Positions 50,753 through 60,736 of a DNA stretch of 64,000 nucleotides are shown one piece after another. This stretch comes from Minicystis rosea. GTDB taxonomy: Bacteria; Myxococcota_A; Polyangia; Polyangiales; Polyangiaceae. The translations under genes and the position numbers were made by a program. The notes beneath the pieces were generated by a model. It searched no databases, had not been told where the DNA came from, and was given only the letters and a program-made list of their open reading frames with translations. Position 1 is the first letter of the stretch, and the number at the start of each line of letters is the position of its first letter. The DNA is taken from positions 186,001-250,000 of the forward strand of contig CP016211.1 in the NCBI GenBank assembly GCA_001931535.1, read 5' to 3'.

Positions 50753-53700
50753 GTGGACATGCCCGGACGACACAAGCACTCCGAACGACGCCGGCAGAGC
50801 TCGGACGTCGACGACAAGCATCCCAGAGCATCCGCGTCCGCGACCGATTTTCGGGCGTTCTTCGAATCGCTGCCCGAATGTTATCTCGTGGTCGATGACG
50901 GCATGACGATGGTCGCCGCGAGCGAAGCCTTCCTGCGCTCGCGGATGGTCTCGCGCGACGCCGTCATCGGTCACAAGCTCTTCGAGGTCTTCCCCGACAA
51001 CCCCGAGGACCCGCACGCCACCGGCATCGCCAATCTGCGCGCCTCGATCGAGCGCGTCTTCGCGACCGGAAAGCCCGACACGATGGCCGTGCAGGAGTAT
51101 CACATCCGCCGGCCCGAGGCGGAGGGCGGGGGCTTCGCGCAGCGCTGGTACAGCCCGACGAACTCACCGGTCTTCGGCGCGGAGCACGAGCTCAAGTACG
51201 TCATTCATCGCGGCGAGGACGTGACCGACTTCATCCTCTTGAAGCAAGAGGAGGACGCGCAACACAAGGTCGCGGAGGAGCAACGGTCGCGCGCGGAGCG
51301 GATGGAAGCGGAGGTGTACGTCCGCGCCCAGGACATTCAGCGCGCCAACGCGGATCTGCGCGTGGCCAACGAGAAGCTGAGCCGGCTCGACGAGCTGAAG
51401 ACGCGCTTCTTCGCCAACGTGAGCCACGAGTTCCGCACCCCGCTGACGCTCATGCTGGGCCCCGCGCAGGCCCTCCTCGAAGGCGTGCACGGCCCTCTCG
51501 ACGACGCGCAGCAGCGCGAGGTCGAGGTCCTCCAGCGCAACGCCCGGCGCCTCCTCAAGCTGGTCAATTCGCTCCTCGATTTGTCCCGGATCGAGGCCGC
51601 CCGCATGGAGGTGGCGTACGAGCCCACCGATCTCGCGACGCTGACCGCCGAGCTCGCCTCCGCCTTTCGCGCGCTCATCGAGCAGGCTGGGCTCACGCTG
51701 GTCGTCGACTGTCCCAAGCTGCCCGAGCCGATCGCCGTCGATCGCGAGATGTGGGAGAAGATCGTCCTCAATCTCCTCTCCAATGCTTTCAAATTCACGT
51801 TCCACGGGACGATTAGCGTCTCGCTCCGGTGGGGCGGTGATCACGTGGAGCTCGCGGTGCGCGACACCGGCACGGGCATTCCGGAGGCGGAGCTGCCGCG
51901 CGTGTTCGAGCGCTTTCACCGCGTCCAGCGCGCGCGCGGGCGGACGCACGAGGGCTCGGGCATCGGCCTCGCATTGGTGCGCGAGCTGGTCGGCTTCCAC
52001 CACGGATCCATTCGCGTCGCCAGCGTGCCGGGGGAGGGGAGCACGTTCAGCGTGCGCGTCCCGGCGGGGACTTCGCACCTGCCGGTCGAGCGGATCGGCG
52101 CCGAGCGCGAGCTCGGCCTCACGGCCACGAGCGCAGCGGCCTTCGTCGAAGAGGCCTCGCATTGGGTGGGCGCGCAGCCGCGCATGGATGAGGGCTCGCA
52201 AGCAGCGCCGCAGGCCGCGGGAGAGGCCGGAGGGCGCGTGCTCCTCGTCGAGGACAACGCCGACATGCGCGGCTACATCACGAGGCTCCTGTCGCCGCGC
52301 TACGAGGTCGAGGCCGTGGCGGACGGGCTCCTCGGCCTCGCGGCGGCCCGCGCCTGCGTGCCCGATCTGGTCGTCACGGACGTGATGATGCCTGGGCTCG
52401 ACGGCTTCGGTCTGCTGCGCGCGCTGCGCGCCGATCCGCGCACGCAGACCGTCCCCGTGATGATGCTCTCGGCCCGCGCCGGCGAAGAGGCGCGCGTCGA
52501 AGGCGTCGAGCTCGGCGCCGACGATTACCTCGTCAAACCATTCTCGCCGCGGGAGCTCCTCGCGCGCGTCGGCGCCCGCATCGAGCTCGCCCGCCTGCGC
52601 CGCCAGGTGGCCCGCGAGACCGAGCGCCTCCGCGAGAGCGAGGCTCGTTTCCGGGCCGTGGCCGACGCCGCGCCGGTGATGATTTGGCTCTCGGATCCGT
52701 CCGGCGCCTGCGAATACGTCAACGCCACGTGGGCGCGGCTCACCCGGCAAACGAGCTCGCAATCGTTGGGCGACGGTTGGCTCGACGTCGTCCACCCCGA
52801 CGACCGGGCGCGCGCGGCGGAGACGTTCCGCGCCGCCGTCGCCGGCCGTTCGCCGTTCACGATGGAGTATCGCATCCAGGTGGTCGACGGCACCTATCGC
52901 TGGATCCTCGATCACGCCGTCTCGCGGCCCAGCGAGAGCGGCGAGTACCTCGGTCACGTCGGATCGTGCATCGACATCGACGAGCGCAAGCGCGCCGAGG
53001 AGATCAAGACCGAGGCCGAGCGCCGCAAGGACGAGTTCCTCGCCATGCTCGCGCACGAGCTCCGAAACCCCCTCGCGCCCATGCGGCTCGCGCTCCACCT
53101 CCTCCGCATGCAGACGAGCGGCGCAGCCATGGATCGGCACCTCCAGATCCTGGAGCGCCAGACCAACAACCTGGCGCGCCTCGTCGACGATCTGCTCGAC
53201 GTGTCGCGCGTGACCCGCGGGAAGATCCAGCTCCGCATGGAGCGCGTCGAGGTCGCCACCGTCGTGACCCGCGCCCTCGAGGCCACGCGCGGGCTCTGTG
53301 AATCACGAAGACATCACGTCACCGTCGCGCTGCCCGACGAGCCCATCGTCGTGTTCGCGGACGCCGTTCGCTTGGAGCAGATCCTCGTCAACCTCATCAC
53401 CAACGCCGCCAAATACACCGACCCCGGCGGGCACCTCGACGTCCGCGTGCGGCGCGACGGGGATCGCGTGGAGATGAGCGTGAAGGACGACGGCATCGGC
53501 ATCGCGAAGCACATGCTCGATCGCGTCTGGAACCTCTTTCAGCAGGCGGAGCGCAGCCTCGATCGCGCGCAGGGCGGCCTCGGCATCGGCCTCTCGATCG
53601 TGCGCCGGTTGGTCGAGCTGCACGGCGGCACCACGGAGGCGCGGAGCCCCGGCCTCGGTGGAGGCAGCACGTTCTTCGTGTGGCTGCCCATCGCGGCCGC

Positions 53701-54115
53701 GGAGCCCGTCACCCCACCGAAGGACGATGTCGACACGGCGCGCGCGCGCGCAGCAGCCCGCAAGCTGCGCGTGCTCATCGTCGACGACAACGTCGATGCG
53801 GCGACGACGCTCGGTGAGCTCGTGCGCGGAGAAGGCCACGACGTCCGGCTCGCCCACGACGGGCCGACCGCGCTCGTGGCCGCGGGCGAGCAGCGCCCCG
53901 AGATCGTGTTCCTCGACATCGGCCTACCCGGCATGGATGGATACGAGGTCGCGCGCCGCCTCCGCGCCGCCGGCCCGCGTGCCGCCAAGCTCGTGGCCCT
54001 CACCGGCTATGGACAGGAGGCCGATCGCAAGCGCGCGGCCGAAGCCGGATTCGCGCAGCATCTCGTCAAGCCGGCGCTGGCCTCCGCCGTCCTCGATCTG
54101 CTCGCCGGGGCGTGA
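50753..54115 (+). CDS. Hybrid histidine kinase: PAS-HK-receiver-PAS-HK-receiver
   Basis: This is 1,120 residues, starting at GTG 50753 (ATG 50759 also possible). Order: PAS-like sensor (about 30-150), coiled coil, kinase 1 with His225 in SHEFRTPLT and ATPase motifs (NLLSNAFKF, GSGIGLALV), receiver 1 with Asp543 in VVTDVMMPG, PAS 2 (about 640-745), kinase 2 with His768 in LAHELRNPLAP and ATPase (NLITNAAKY, GGLGIGLSI), then receiver 2 with Asp1055 in VFLDIGLPG. No membrane helices, so it is cytoplasmic. It is the gene after the RiPP operon, 272 bp downstream of it on the same strand, and could regulate it, but nothing in the sequence shows that. Confidence 0.93.
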   Translation: MDMPGRHKHSERRRQSSDVDDKHPRASASATDFRAFFESLPECYLVVDDGMTMVAASEAFLRSRMVSRDAVIGHKLFEVFPDNPEDPHATGIANLRASIERVFATGKPDTMAVQEYHIRRPEAEGGGFAQRWYSPTNSPVFGAEHELKYVIHRGEDVTDFILLKQEEDAQHKVAEEQRSRAERMEAEVYVRAQDIQRANADLRVANEKLSRLDELKTRFFANVSHEFRTPLTLMLGPAQALLEGVHGPLDDAQQREVEVLQRNARRLLKLVNSLLDLSRIEAARMEVAYEPTDLATLTAELASAFRALIEQAGLTLVVDCPKLPEPIAVDREMWEKIVLNLLSNAFKFTFHGTISVSLRWGGDHVELAVRDTGTGIPEAELPRVFERFHRVQRARGRTHEGSGIGLALVRELVGFHHGSIRVASVPGEGSTFSVRVPAGTSHLPVERIGAERELGLTATSAAAFVEEASHWVGAQPRMDEGSQAAPQAAGEAGGRVLLVEDNADMRGYITRLLSPRYEVEAVADGLLGLAAARACVPDLVVTDVMMPGLDGFGLLRALRADPRTQTVPVMMLSARAGEEARVEGVELGADDYLVKPFSPRELLARVGARIELARLRRQVARETERLRESEARFRAVADAAPVMIWLSDPSGACEYVNATWARLTRQTSSQSLGDGWLDVVHPDDRARAAETFRAAVAGRSPFTMEYRIQVVDGTYRWILDHAVSRPSESGEYLGHVGSCIDIDERKRAEEIKTEAERRKDEFLAMLAHELRNPLAPMRLALHLLRMQTSGAAMDRHLQILERQTNNLARLVDDLLDVSRVTRGKIQLRMERVEVATVVTRALEATRGLCESRRHHVTVALPDEPIVVFADAVRLEQILVNLITNAAKYTDPGGHLDVRVRRDGDRVEMSVKDDGIGIAKHMLDRVWNLFQQAERSLDRAQGGLGIGLSIVRRLVELHGGTTEARSPGLGGGSTFFVWLPIAAAEPVTPPKDDVDTARARAAARKLRVLIVDDNVDAATTLGELVRGEGHDVRLAHDGPTALVAAGEQRPEIVFLDIGLPGMDGYEVARRLRAAGPRAAKLVALTGYGQEADRKRAAEAGFAQHLVKPALASAVLDLLAGA

Positions 54116-54322
54116 TCACCCGGCTCGCTCGTTCGTCTCTTCTCGTTCGCCTCGTGGCAGGCGCGGACGCCGCCATGTGCAACGCGAGATGTGACCGAGA
54201 GAGCTGCCGTGCGCGCTGCGCGTCGGCGTCAGCCTCCCTCGAGCTCCCACGGTCGGCCTGCCGATCCGCGCGGCGCTCTCGGCGCTCTCTCGATCCGATT
54301 CTCGGAGCTCGAACGATCTACA

Positions 54323-54901
54323 TCAGAGCTTCGAAGCGGCGTGGTCCCAGTTGACCAGGTTCCACCACGTCTCGACGTACTTCGCGCGGGCGTTGCGGTA
54401 GTCGATGTAATACGCGTGCTCCCAGACGTCGCAGGTGAGGAGCGGCGTCTTGCCCTCGGTGAGCGGGCAACCGGCGTTGCTCGTCTGCACGATCTCGAGG
54501 TTGCCGGCCGCGTTCTTCACGAGCCAAGCCCAGCCCGAGCCGAACTGACCGACGGCGGCCGCGTTGAACTTCTCGCGGAACGTCGCGACGCTGCCGAACG
54601 TCTTCTCGATGGCGGCGAGGAGCGCGCCCGTCGGCTCACCACCGCCCTGCGGCTTCATGCTGTGCCAGTAGAACGTGTGGTTCCAGACCTGGGCCGCCTG
54701 GTTGAAGACGCCGCCGGAGGTCGTGCGGATGAGATCCTCGAGGCTCTTGCCCGCGAGCGACGGGTCCGCCGCCACGAGCTCGTTCAGCTTCGTGACGTAC
54801 GCGTTGTGGTGCTTGCCGTGGTGGAAATCGAGCGTCTCCGCCGAGATGTGGGGAGCGAGCGCATCGCGGGAGTAGGGGAGCTCGGGAAGAGTGAAGGCCA
54901 T
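54323..54901 (-). CDS. sodB: Iron superoxide dismutase
   Basis: This is 192 residues, normal for Fe/Mn-SOD. It converts superoxide to hydrogen peroxide and oxygen. Metal ligands fit: His27 in DFHHGKHHNAYV, His in QVWNHTFYWHSM, and Asp/His in LLTCDVWEHAYYIDY. AAQVWNHTFYW and GQFGSGWAWLV are characteristic of the iron form. ATG 54901 was chosen over an upstream Met because MAFTLPELPYS is the usual N-terminus and GAGGAA precedes it. It is a single gene, convergent with the hybrid kinase. Confidence 0.95.
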   Translation of the reverse strand: MAFTLPELPYSRDALAPHISAETLDFHHGKHHNAYVTKLNELVAADPSLAGKSLEDLIRTTSGGVFNQAAQVWNHTFYWHSMKPQGGGEPTGALLAAIEKTFGSVATFREKFNAAAVGQFGSGWAWLVKNAAGNLEIVQTSNAGCPLTEGKTPLLTCDVWEHAYYIDYRNARAKYVETWWNLVNWDHAASKL

Positions 54902-55065
54902 GATGGTGTTCCTCTCGGGTAGGGTTCGGGCCCGGAGAATACTCATTTGTCACGGCAAACCAAGGCTCGTTCCAACAAAGGCGACGAACCGCCAATCCAT
55001 TGGAGGGCCCGGACGGATCCCTGTCGCCCCGACGCGCCGCGCGCCCACGCGCGCGGCATCTCCGC

Positions 55066-56439
55066 TCAAGGCCCCATGAACCCGAGATCGCGCACGGGGA
55101 AGCTGGGCAGCACGGGGAAGAGGGCGTTCTGCTCGGCGTCCGTGGCGCCGAACCATTTGGCGAGCGTGGCGCCGTATTGTACGAGGGAGACGGCGGGGAG
55201 GAGCACGCCGCGCGCGTCGGCGTAATCGTCGGCCGTGGCGTTGAAATTGACATAGTTGCGCATGAGCGGGAAGCGCCCGTGGATGCGGCCGCCTTTGACG
55301 GCGCCGCCCAGGATCAAGTGATGATTCCCCCAACCGTGGTCCGTGCCGTTGCCGCTCGGTTGGAGCGTCCGGCCGAAATCGGAGAGGGTGAAGGTCGTCA
55401 CCCGATCCTGGAGCGTGAGCTGGACGGTGGCCGCATAGAAGGCGTCGAGCGCCGCGCTCACCTGTTGGAGCAAGCTCCATTGTTGATAGTCCTGCCCGGC
55501 GTGGGTGTCGAAGCCGCCGATGCTGGCGAAGAACACTTGGCGGCCGATGCCGAGCTGCGCATTGAGGCTGATGACCCGGGCGATCTCCTTCAATTGATCG
55601 CCGAGCGGCGTGCTCGGAAAGGGCTTTTGGAAGGCGAGCGTGCCGGCCGCGGCCTTGAGGAGGGGGTTCAGGGCGACGGCGCTCGCCATCACTCGGTTGG
55701 CCGCGTCGACGACGTCGTTCCCGCTGTTCGCCGAGAGGATCTGCTGCTGTGCCGCCGCGGTCGCTTGGACCGCCGCGGGCGGGTAGGTGCGCAAGATGCT
55801 TTGGTCCAATTGATTGCCGGGCTGGAGGGCGAAGCTCTGCACCGTGGCGCCGGTGCAGAACAGGGCCGGGCTGTTGAGCGAAATCGAAGTGGGGAAGCTC
55901 GTGCCGACGTTGTACGCGTGCGCGCTCTGCATCACGTCGATGGTGCGCCCGCCCCAGCCGGTGCCGTTGGCGAAGGTCGGATCGCCGGCTTGCATTTGCA
56001 CCACCTGGTCCGCGTGCGAGCGCAGGTTGGAAGGGAGCGGGAAGCTCGGGCTCGCCAGGTTGGAGAAGCGCGTCGGCGTGACGAGCACGCCCGTGTTGGC
56101 CAAGATGGCGAGATCCCCCTGGTTGAACAGCGTTTGCAGCTCCGGCATTCCATAGTGGAAGCCGAAGTTGCCGAGGATGGGATCGCTCACCGGGAGCAGC
56201 TCGGCCGGCGTGAGCGCGAGCCCGCCGCGCACCGCCGTGTAGGCCGCGTATTCGGTGGCGCCGAGAGGAACCACCATGTTGTGCCCGTCGTTGCCGCCGA
56301 ACAGAAAGAGGCAGATCAAGGCCTTGTAGTCCGAGCTCGCGGCGGCGGCGAGCTCGAGGCGGCTCAGGGCGGACAGGACCCCGAGGCCGCCCCCGAGCTG
56401 GAGGAGCCGCCGGCGGGAGATCGCTTTGGGCGTGAGCAT
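55066..56439 (-). CDS. DUF1501 secreted protein
   Basis: This is 457 residues starting MLTPKAISRRRLLQLGGG, a twin-arginine signal with the RR motif early. DUF1501 proteins resemble the sulfatase/alkaline phosphatase superfamily; visible landmarks are ALICLFLFGGNDGHNMVVP near 42-60, IGGFDTHAGQ (about 315) and FTLSDFGRTLQPSGNGTDHGWGN (about 355-377). Function unknown. AGGAAGGA at 56446-56453 lies six bases before ATG 56439, so this start is preferred over ATG 56445. It is 34-40 bp downstream of the DUF1800 gene, its usual partner. Confidence 0.9.
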   Translation of the reverse strand: MLTPKAISRRRLLQLGGGLGVLSALSRLELAAAASSDYKALICLFLFGGNDGHNMVVPLGATEYAAYTAVRGGLALTPAELLPVSDPILGNFGFHYGMPELQTLFNQGDLAILANTGVLVTPTRFSNLASPSFPLPSNLRSHADQVVQMQAGDPTFANGTGWGGRTIDVMQSAHAYNVGTSFPTSISLNSPALFCTGATVQSFALQPGNQLDQSILRTYPPAAVQATAAAQQQILSANSGNDVVDAANRVMASAVALNPLLKAAAGTLAFQKPFPSTPLGDQLKEIARVISLNAQLGIGRQVFFASIGGFDTHAGQDYQQWSLLQQVSAALDAFYAATVQLTLQDRVTTFTLSDFGRTLQPSGNGTDHGWGNHHLILGGAVKGGRIHGRFPLMRNYVNFNATADDYADARGVLLPAVSLVQYGATLAKWFGATDAEQNALFPVLPSFPVRDLGFMGP

Positions 56440-56479
56440 GAGCATTCCTTCCTAGGCGGAGGTGATTCGGCCCCTCGCA

Positions 56480-58085
56480 TCATCGCTGGACGAGGCACTC
56501 GCCCGACATGAGGGCCAGATGGAGCGCCGTCAGCGCGCGTGCGTTGTTGTCGGCGATGGATGTCATCGCTTGGCTGATGGCGGTTCGGGTCGTCGCCGAC
56601 ATGCGCCCGAAGAGCAGTGTCCGGTCCACGCTGTCGACGAGCTGCGCCGCGCTCCCGGCCACGCTCACGAAGGGCTGGAGCGCCGGGTGGATGGGGTACG
56701 GGTTGAACATGAGCTGATAGAACCAATTTGGCGCGGTTGACCGCGTCGCTCGGCGAGTAGATCTGGAATTCGGGGCCGAAGAGCGATGTCTTCGGGATGC
56801 GATACGTGGGCACGTAGTGGCCGAACACCGAGGGCGCGTCGAGGATGCCTTCATCCATGCTGTAGAACAGGTAGGCGAAGAGCGACGCCGGCCCGGGATC
56901 GATGCCCAACGTGCGCACGAAGAAGGCGGCGTGTTGGAACGGCGTGCGCAGCCTCCCGAACGTGGAAGAGGGCGTGTCGTTCCGCGCCTCCGTATCGAGG
57001 AGGACGGCGCGGAGCACCGCTTTCATGTCGCCTCGAACGCCCTGCCCATCGTTGTTGAACGCCGTCGCCACCCGCGCGACGTAGGCCGGTGTGGGGTTGC
57101 TCGTCACCAGCGCGCGAATGAGCCGTGTGGCGACGAACGGGCCCATGTTGGGGTGGTTGAAGAGGATGTTGACGACGTCGTCGAGATCCTGTTGGACCGT
57201 CCTCCCGGCCGGTAGGGTGTAGCCGAGAAAGGCCTTGGCCGACGTGTCGTGCCGTGCCTGCACGGGCAGCATCGGACCGGGGTAATCGCTGTAGTTGGGC
57301 AGCGCCGGCGGGATCCCGCTCGCGTTTCCATACGTCCACCCGGAGAGCGCCCGCGCCAATTGCACGACGTCGCTTTGGCCGTAGGTGGGAATGGGGCGGC
57401 CGTTGCCATCGAGCGGTGTCGTCCCATCGAGGTTCGACGACGTGAGGCCTATGGTGAAGAGCTGCATCACCTCGCGCGCGTAATTCTCGTTGGGCGCGGC
57501 CCCGTCGCTGTTGGCGAGGTCGAGGTATTTGCCCATGCTGGCGTCGAGCATCAGCTCTTTGAGCAACGTCCGGTAATTGCCGAAGGCGTTCCGCGAAAGG
57601 AGAGCGAGCCAAGGGATGAGCTCGTTGGCGTTCGTGTTCTTGCTCATGGAGATCACGAGGACCTCCGAGAGGGCGAAGACGACGCGCTGGCGGAGCTGAT
57701 CCGTGCCGCTCGTGGCGTTGGCGAAGAAGGCGTCGACCACGTTCCAGCGCTGGAGGCCGCTGCCCGTGGGCCAAGGGGAGGGGGGTATTTGAAACTGCTC
57801 GTCGAGGAACGCCGAAGGGCCGACTTGCTGGACGTGGGCTATCAGCGAGGGGGTGGGCCCGAAGGTGGTTTGATCCAAAAGGCGCGCCGCGCTCAAGGTG
57901 GTGACAATCGCTGCTTCGGCGGTGCCTATGCGTGCCTCGTCGCTCTCGCCGTGCGCGCCGCGATCGGGCGCATCGCCGCACGCCGAGAGCATCAAAGACG
58001 ACAACATGCCCGCGACGGCGCTCCACGTGGACCGCTTCGGGTCGCGGACCCGGTGATTTGGCTCGTGACGACGGATGTTGCTCAT
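56480..58085 (-). CDS. DUF1800 secreted protein, interrupted by a 1-bp insertion
   Basis: The signal region (MSNIRRHEPN ... SSLMLSACGDA, lipobox Cys about residue 37) is followed by DUF1800 landmarks AARLLDQTTFGPT (about 70), NYAREVMQLFTIGL and NHPNMGPFVATRLI. The frame is lost at a TTT run (56727-56729 plus strand). Removing one T restores AVNRANWFYQLMFNPYPIHP and a natural end SGECLVQR at 56480. Corrected length is about 535 residues. DUF1800/DUF1501 pairs are widespread in planctomycetes and myxobacteria, with unknown function. A literal reading would be a pseudogene. Confidence 0.85.
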
Positions 58086-58524
58086 CGGGCCCTCCCGCCC
58101 GACCAACCTCGTCGAGCGTCGAATTGCTCCGGAACAGCGCTCTCCGGTGTCCGCGAGCGCGCGCGCTTCGGGTGAAGGTCACGCGCCGCGCTGCGCGGGA
58201 TCACCGCGAGCGACGAGGTATGACACCGAATCTCCACCCCTCGCCAGTCTTATCGAACCATCCATCTCCGCCCGCGGACGTGGCATACGTCGTCAACGCG
58301 TTGGGCGATGTTCGGCGAGCGCATGTTGTGTCGCCCGTGCAACGACGATGGAGCCACGGACATCGGGTGACGAGGTGCCGTTTGGGGGCGAGGCACCTCG
58401 ATCAAATGGCCTGTCGCAAAATGCGAGCCCGTCCGTGACGATGGGCGCCGCTCGTGGGAAGCCGCGATGGCGAGGCTACGCGGTGTTCGATGGCCGCAGA
58501 GAGCGGTGGCCACGCGTGGATCGA
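58086..58524. other. 439-bp intergenic region, no gene supported
   Basis: No convincing gene or RNA is seen. It lies between two minus-strand genes and must carry the promoter of the DUF1800/DUF1501 pair at its left end and the 3' end of the aldo/keto reductase transcript at its right. Confidence 0.45.
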
Positions 58525-59550
58525 TTACCAGCGCTTTTGGATGTTCGCGATGAACTTGTAGGGATACCCGAGCTCGAAGGCGCTCGCTTCGTCGAGCTTC
58601 TGTACGTCGGCGTCGCTGAGCTTCACCTCGGCGGCGGCGAGGTTGTCGTCGAGCTGTTGAATCGATCGAGCCCCGAAGATCACGGACGAGACCGTCGGCT
58701 TCGCGAGGAGCCAGGCCAGCGCCACGGCGGAGGGCGTGGTGTCCCTTTCCCGAGCGACCGCCTTGACCGCATCGAGCGTCCGCCAGGCGCGCTCGTTGTC
58801 GAAATCGGAGAAGCGTTCCTTCCACTTCTCGAGGCGCACCCCCGGAGGCGGCGGTTGATTCTTCTCGTATTTCCCCGAGAGGAAGCCGGCGGCGAGGGGC
58901 GACCAGGGGAGCACGCCGAGGCCGAATTGCTTGCACACCGGGATGTGCTCGCGCTCGAGGTCGCGCACCAAGAGGCTGTATTGCATCTGCAGCGCGACGA
59001 AGCGGGTGAGGTGCTCCGTCTTGGCGATCCATTGGCTGTCGGTGAGCCGATAGGCCGCGTAATTGCTCGCGCCCAGATAGAGCACCTTGCCGGCGCGCAC
59101 GAGATCGTCGAGGGCGCGGAGCGTCTCCTCCTCGGGCGTCTCGATGTCCTGCATGTGAATCTGATAGAGATCGATGCGGTCCGTCGCGAGGCGGCGCAGG
59201 CTGTTCTCCACGGCGCGGACGATGCGATAGCGGGAGGCGCCGGTGCCATTCGGCCCTTCGCCCATACGGAAACGGAACTTGGTGGCGAGCACCACGCGAT
59301 CGCGCGTCTTCTCCTTGGCCATCCATGCGCCCACGATGCGCTCCGAGAGCCCGTCCTGCCCGTAGACGTCGGCCGTGTCGATGAAGCCCGCGCCCCGCTC
59401 GAGCGCGCGGCTCATGATGGCGAAGGACGTCTTCTCGTCGCAGCCGACCTGGTGCATGAACGATTTGTCGTCCGCTTCGCCGAAGGTCATGGCCCCGAGG
59501 CAGAGCACGGGGACCTTGAGCCCGCTGTTGCCGAGTGATCGATATTCCAT
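58525..59550 (-). CDS. Aldo/keto reductase
   Basis: This is 341 residues from ATG 59550 (MEYRSLGNSGLKVP, the family's usual N-terminus; upstream in-frame codons are unsupported). The catalytic tetrad is visible: Asp/Tyr in GFIDTADVYGQDGLSE, Lys in VVLATKFRF, His in LYQIHMQD. NADPH contacts appear as GASNYAAYRL and, near the C-terminus, VIFGARSIQQLDDNLAA. The YajO/AKR11-13-like group is closest. Substrate is unknown. It stands alone. Confidence 0.92.
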   Translation of the reverse strand: MEYRSLGNSGLKVPVLCLGAMTFGEADDKSFMHQVGCDEKTSFAIMSRALERGAGFIDTADVYGQDGLSERIVGAWMAKEKTRDRVVLATKFRFRMGEGPNGTGASRYRIVRAVENSLRRLATDRIDLYQIHMQDIETPEEETLRALDDLVRAGKVLYLGASNYAAYRLTDSQWIAKTEHLTRFVALQMQYSLLVRDLEREHIPVCKQFGLGVLPWSPLAAGFLSGKYEKNQPPPPGVRLEKWKERFSDFDNERAWRTLDAVKAVARERDTTPSAVALAWLLAKPTVSSVIFGARSIQQLDDNLAAAEVKLSDADVQKLDEASAFELGYPYKFIANIQKRW

Positions 59551-59630
59551 AGGGAGGATCTCCTGTGCGACGGCGCGGGAGCATAGCGTACGCACGCGTC
59601 GCGGTCGCATCGACGCGCGTCACCGACGCT

Positions 59631-59761
59631 CTGATTTACACGGCGGGGACTCGCGTCCCCGCCGCCCTGGTCTTCGTCGTGGGGCTCCGGGTCGGCGTTG
59701 CCGCCCTACGCCCCACACCCCCGGCTTTGCCGTCGGGGCCCCACCACCCCGCGATCCACCC
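59631..59761. repeat. Dispersed repeat, copy B
   Basis: It begins with the same hairpin as copy A (CGGCGGGGAC-TCGC-GTCCCCGCCG at 59641-59664) and ends with the same GGGGCCCCACCACCCCGCG... tract, but has about 50 extra bases between. Weaker similarity to copy A continues downstream to about 59861 (CGTGTGAATGAGAA versus CGCGTGAATGAGAA). Confidence 0.75.
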
Positions 59762-60200
59762 TCGCCGACAAGCACGTCTTGCCGCTGCGGGCCTGAGGTT
59801 GATCGCATCGAGATACGCGACCGCGGACGAGGTCGTCGGCCGTGTGAATGAGAAGAAGAAGAGGAGCGCGACGGCCAGGATGTCGAGCCGAGGTTCGAGC
59901 GCCGAATAGGATGTTTTTCGCCTACACGGGTGTCGCTTTCGAACTGTCGTGTTGAGCCCACGGATCTCTTGGTGGTTAGGCAGAGACTCCGTAAGAGGTC
60001 GCCGGGCACGCCCGAAGGGCGCGTGGTGAGCGATATCCTCGCTCGGCGACGCGGCCGCGCTCGGGGATCCGTCGTCGCAGGTGACGTGATCGTCATGCGC
60101 ACACCAAACTTCGTGTCACGGTCGGCCCGTGTCTGTCTCGTCACCCGCGACGAGGCGTCTTTACGGGCGCTCGGCCACCATGGCCCACGATCAACCATGC

Positions 60201-60255
60201 TTAGGGGAAAACCTGCTGGCGCGATCGGGCGCTCAGTCTAAGTTCGGCGGCGTCG
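60201..60255 (+). repeat. Upstream-region duplicate, copy 1
   Basis: TTAGGGGAAAACCTGCTGGC begins the block and AGTCTAAGTTCGGC lies inside it (60235-60248). Copy 2 at 60600-60655 has TTTAGGGAAAGACCCGCTGG and AGTCTAAGTTCGGC (60635-60648) at nearly the same spacing. Copy 1 is not followed by a gene, so it looks like a decayed duplicate of the upstream region of the gene at 60737. Confidence 0.65.
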
Positions 60256-60599
60256 GCGAGCGCGCCCCGTCGCGCGGTCGCCGTTCCTGGGGAGGGGGAT
60301 TGGACTTTGTCCGTGAAGGAGCGTTTGCGCGAGCGCTCCGACGAAGAGCGGTTTGATGGCGGTCCATCGAAGGACACCACTGTCGGCCGGCGGCATCGAT
60401 GACGGCGCCGATACCCGAGAGCGATATCCACCTTCGCGCAACGGTGCCGCTTCGAGGCCTGATTCCGTCGGTTCGAACGCATGAACGCTCGGTGCACGTC
60501 GGGGGACGCGTCGCGGTCGGATATCATCTGTCGTGGTTCACGCGCGTTCCGGCGACACCACACGATGCCGTGTTTTCTACAATGTGGAATCGCGCTTGA

Positions 60600-60655
60600 T
60601 TTAGGGAAAGACCCGCTGGCGTGACTTGTCACAAAGTCTAAGTTCGGCTCGTTGG
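60600..60655 (+). repeat. Upstream-region duplicate, copy 2
   Basis: This is the copy next to a gene; see copy 1 at 60201. It lies about 80-140 bp before the ATG at 60737 and may contain the promoter or 5' leader. The exact match AGTCTAAGTTCGGC in both copies suggests a constrained site. Confidence 0.65.
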
Positions 60656-60736
60656 CCGACGGTCGTGCCCGGCAGCGGCGTCGCCGACTTGACCTGAAGA
60701 ATCGTGGACGACCGTCCACGAACAAGGAGCCATTGA

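Larger units (their letters stand above)
59762..60736. other. 975-bp non-coding region with duplicated leader sequence
   Basis: No gene is supported here. Apart from the tail of copy B, the main structure is a pair of similar 55-bp blocks at about 60201 and 60600, described separately. The second block is the immediate upstream region of the secreted-protein gene. Confidence 0.5.
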
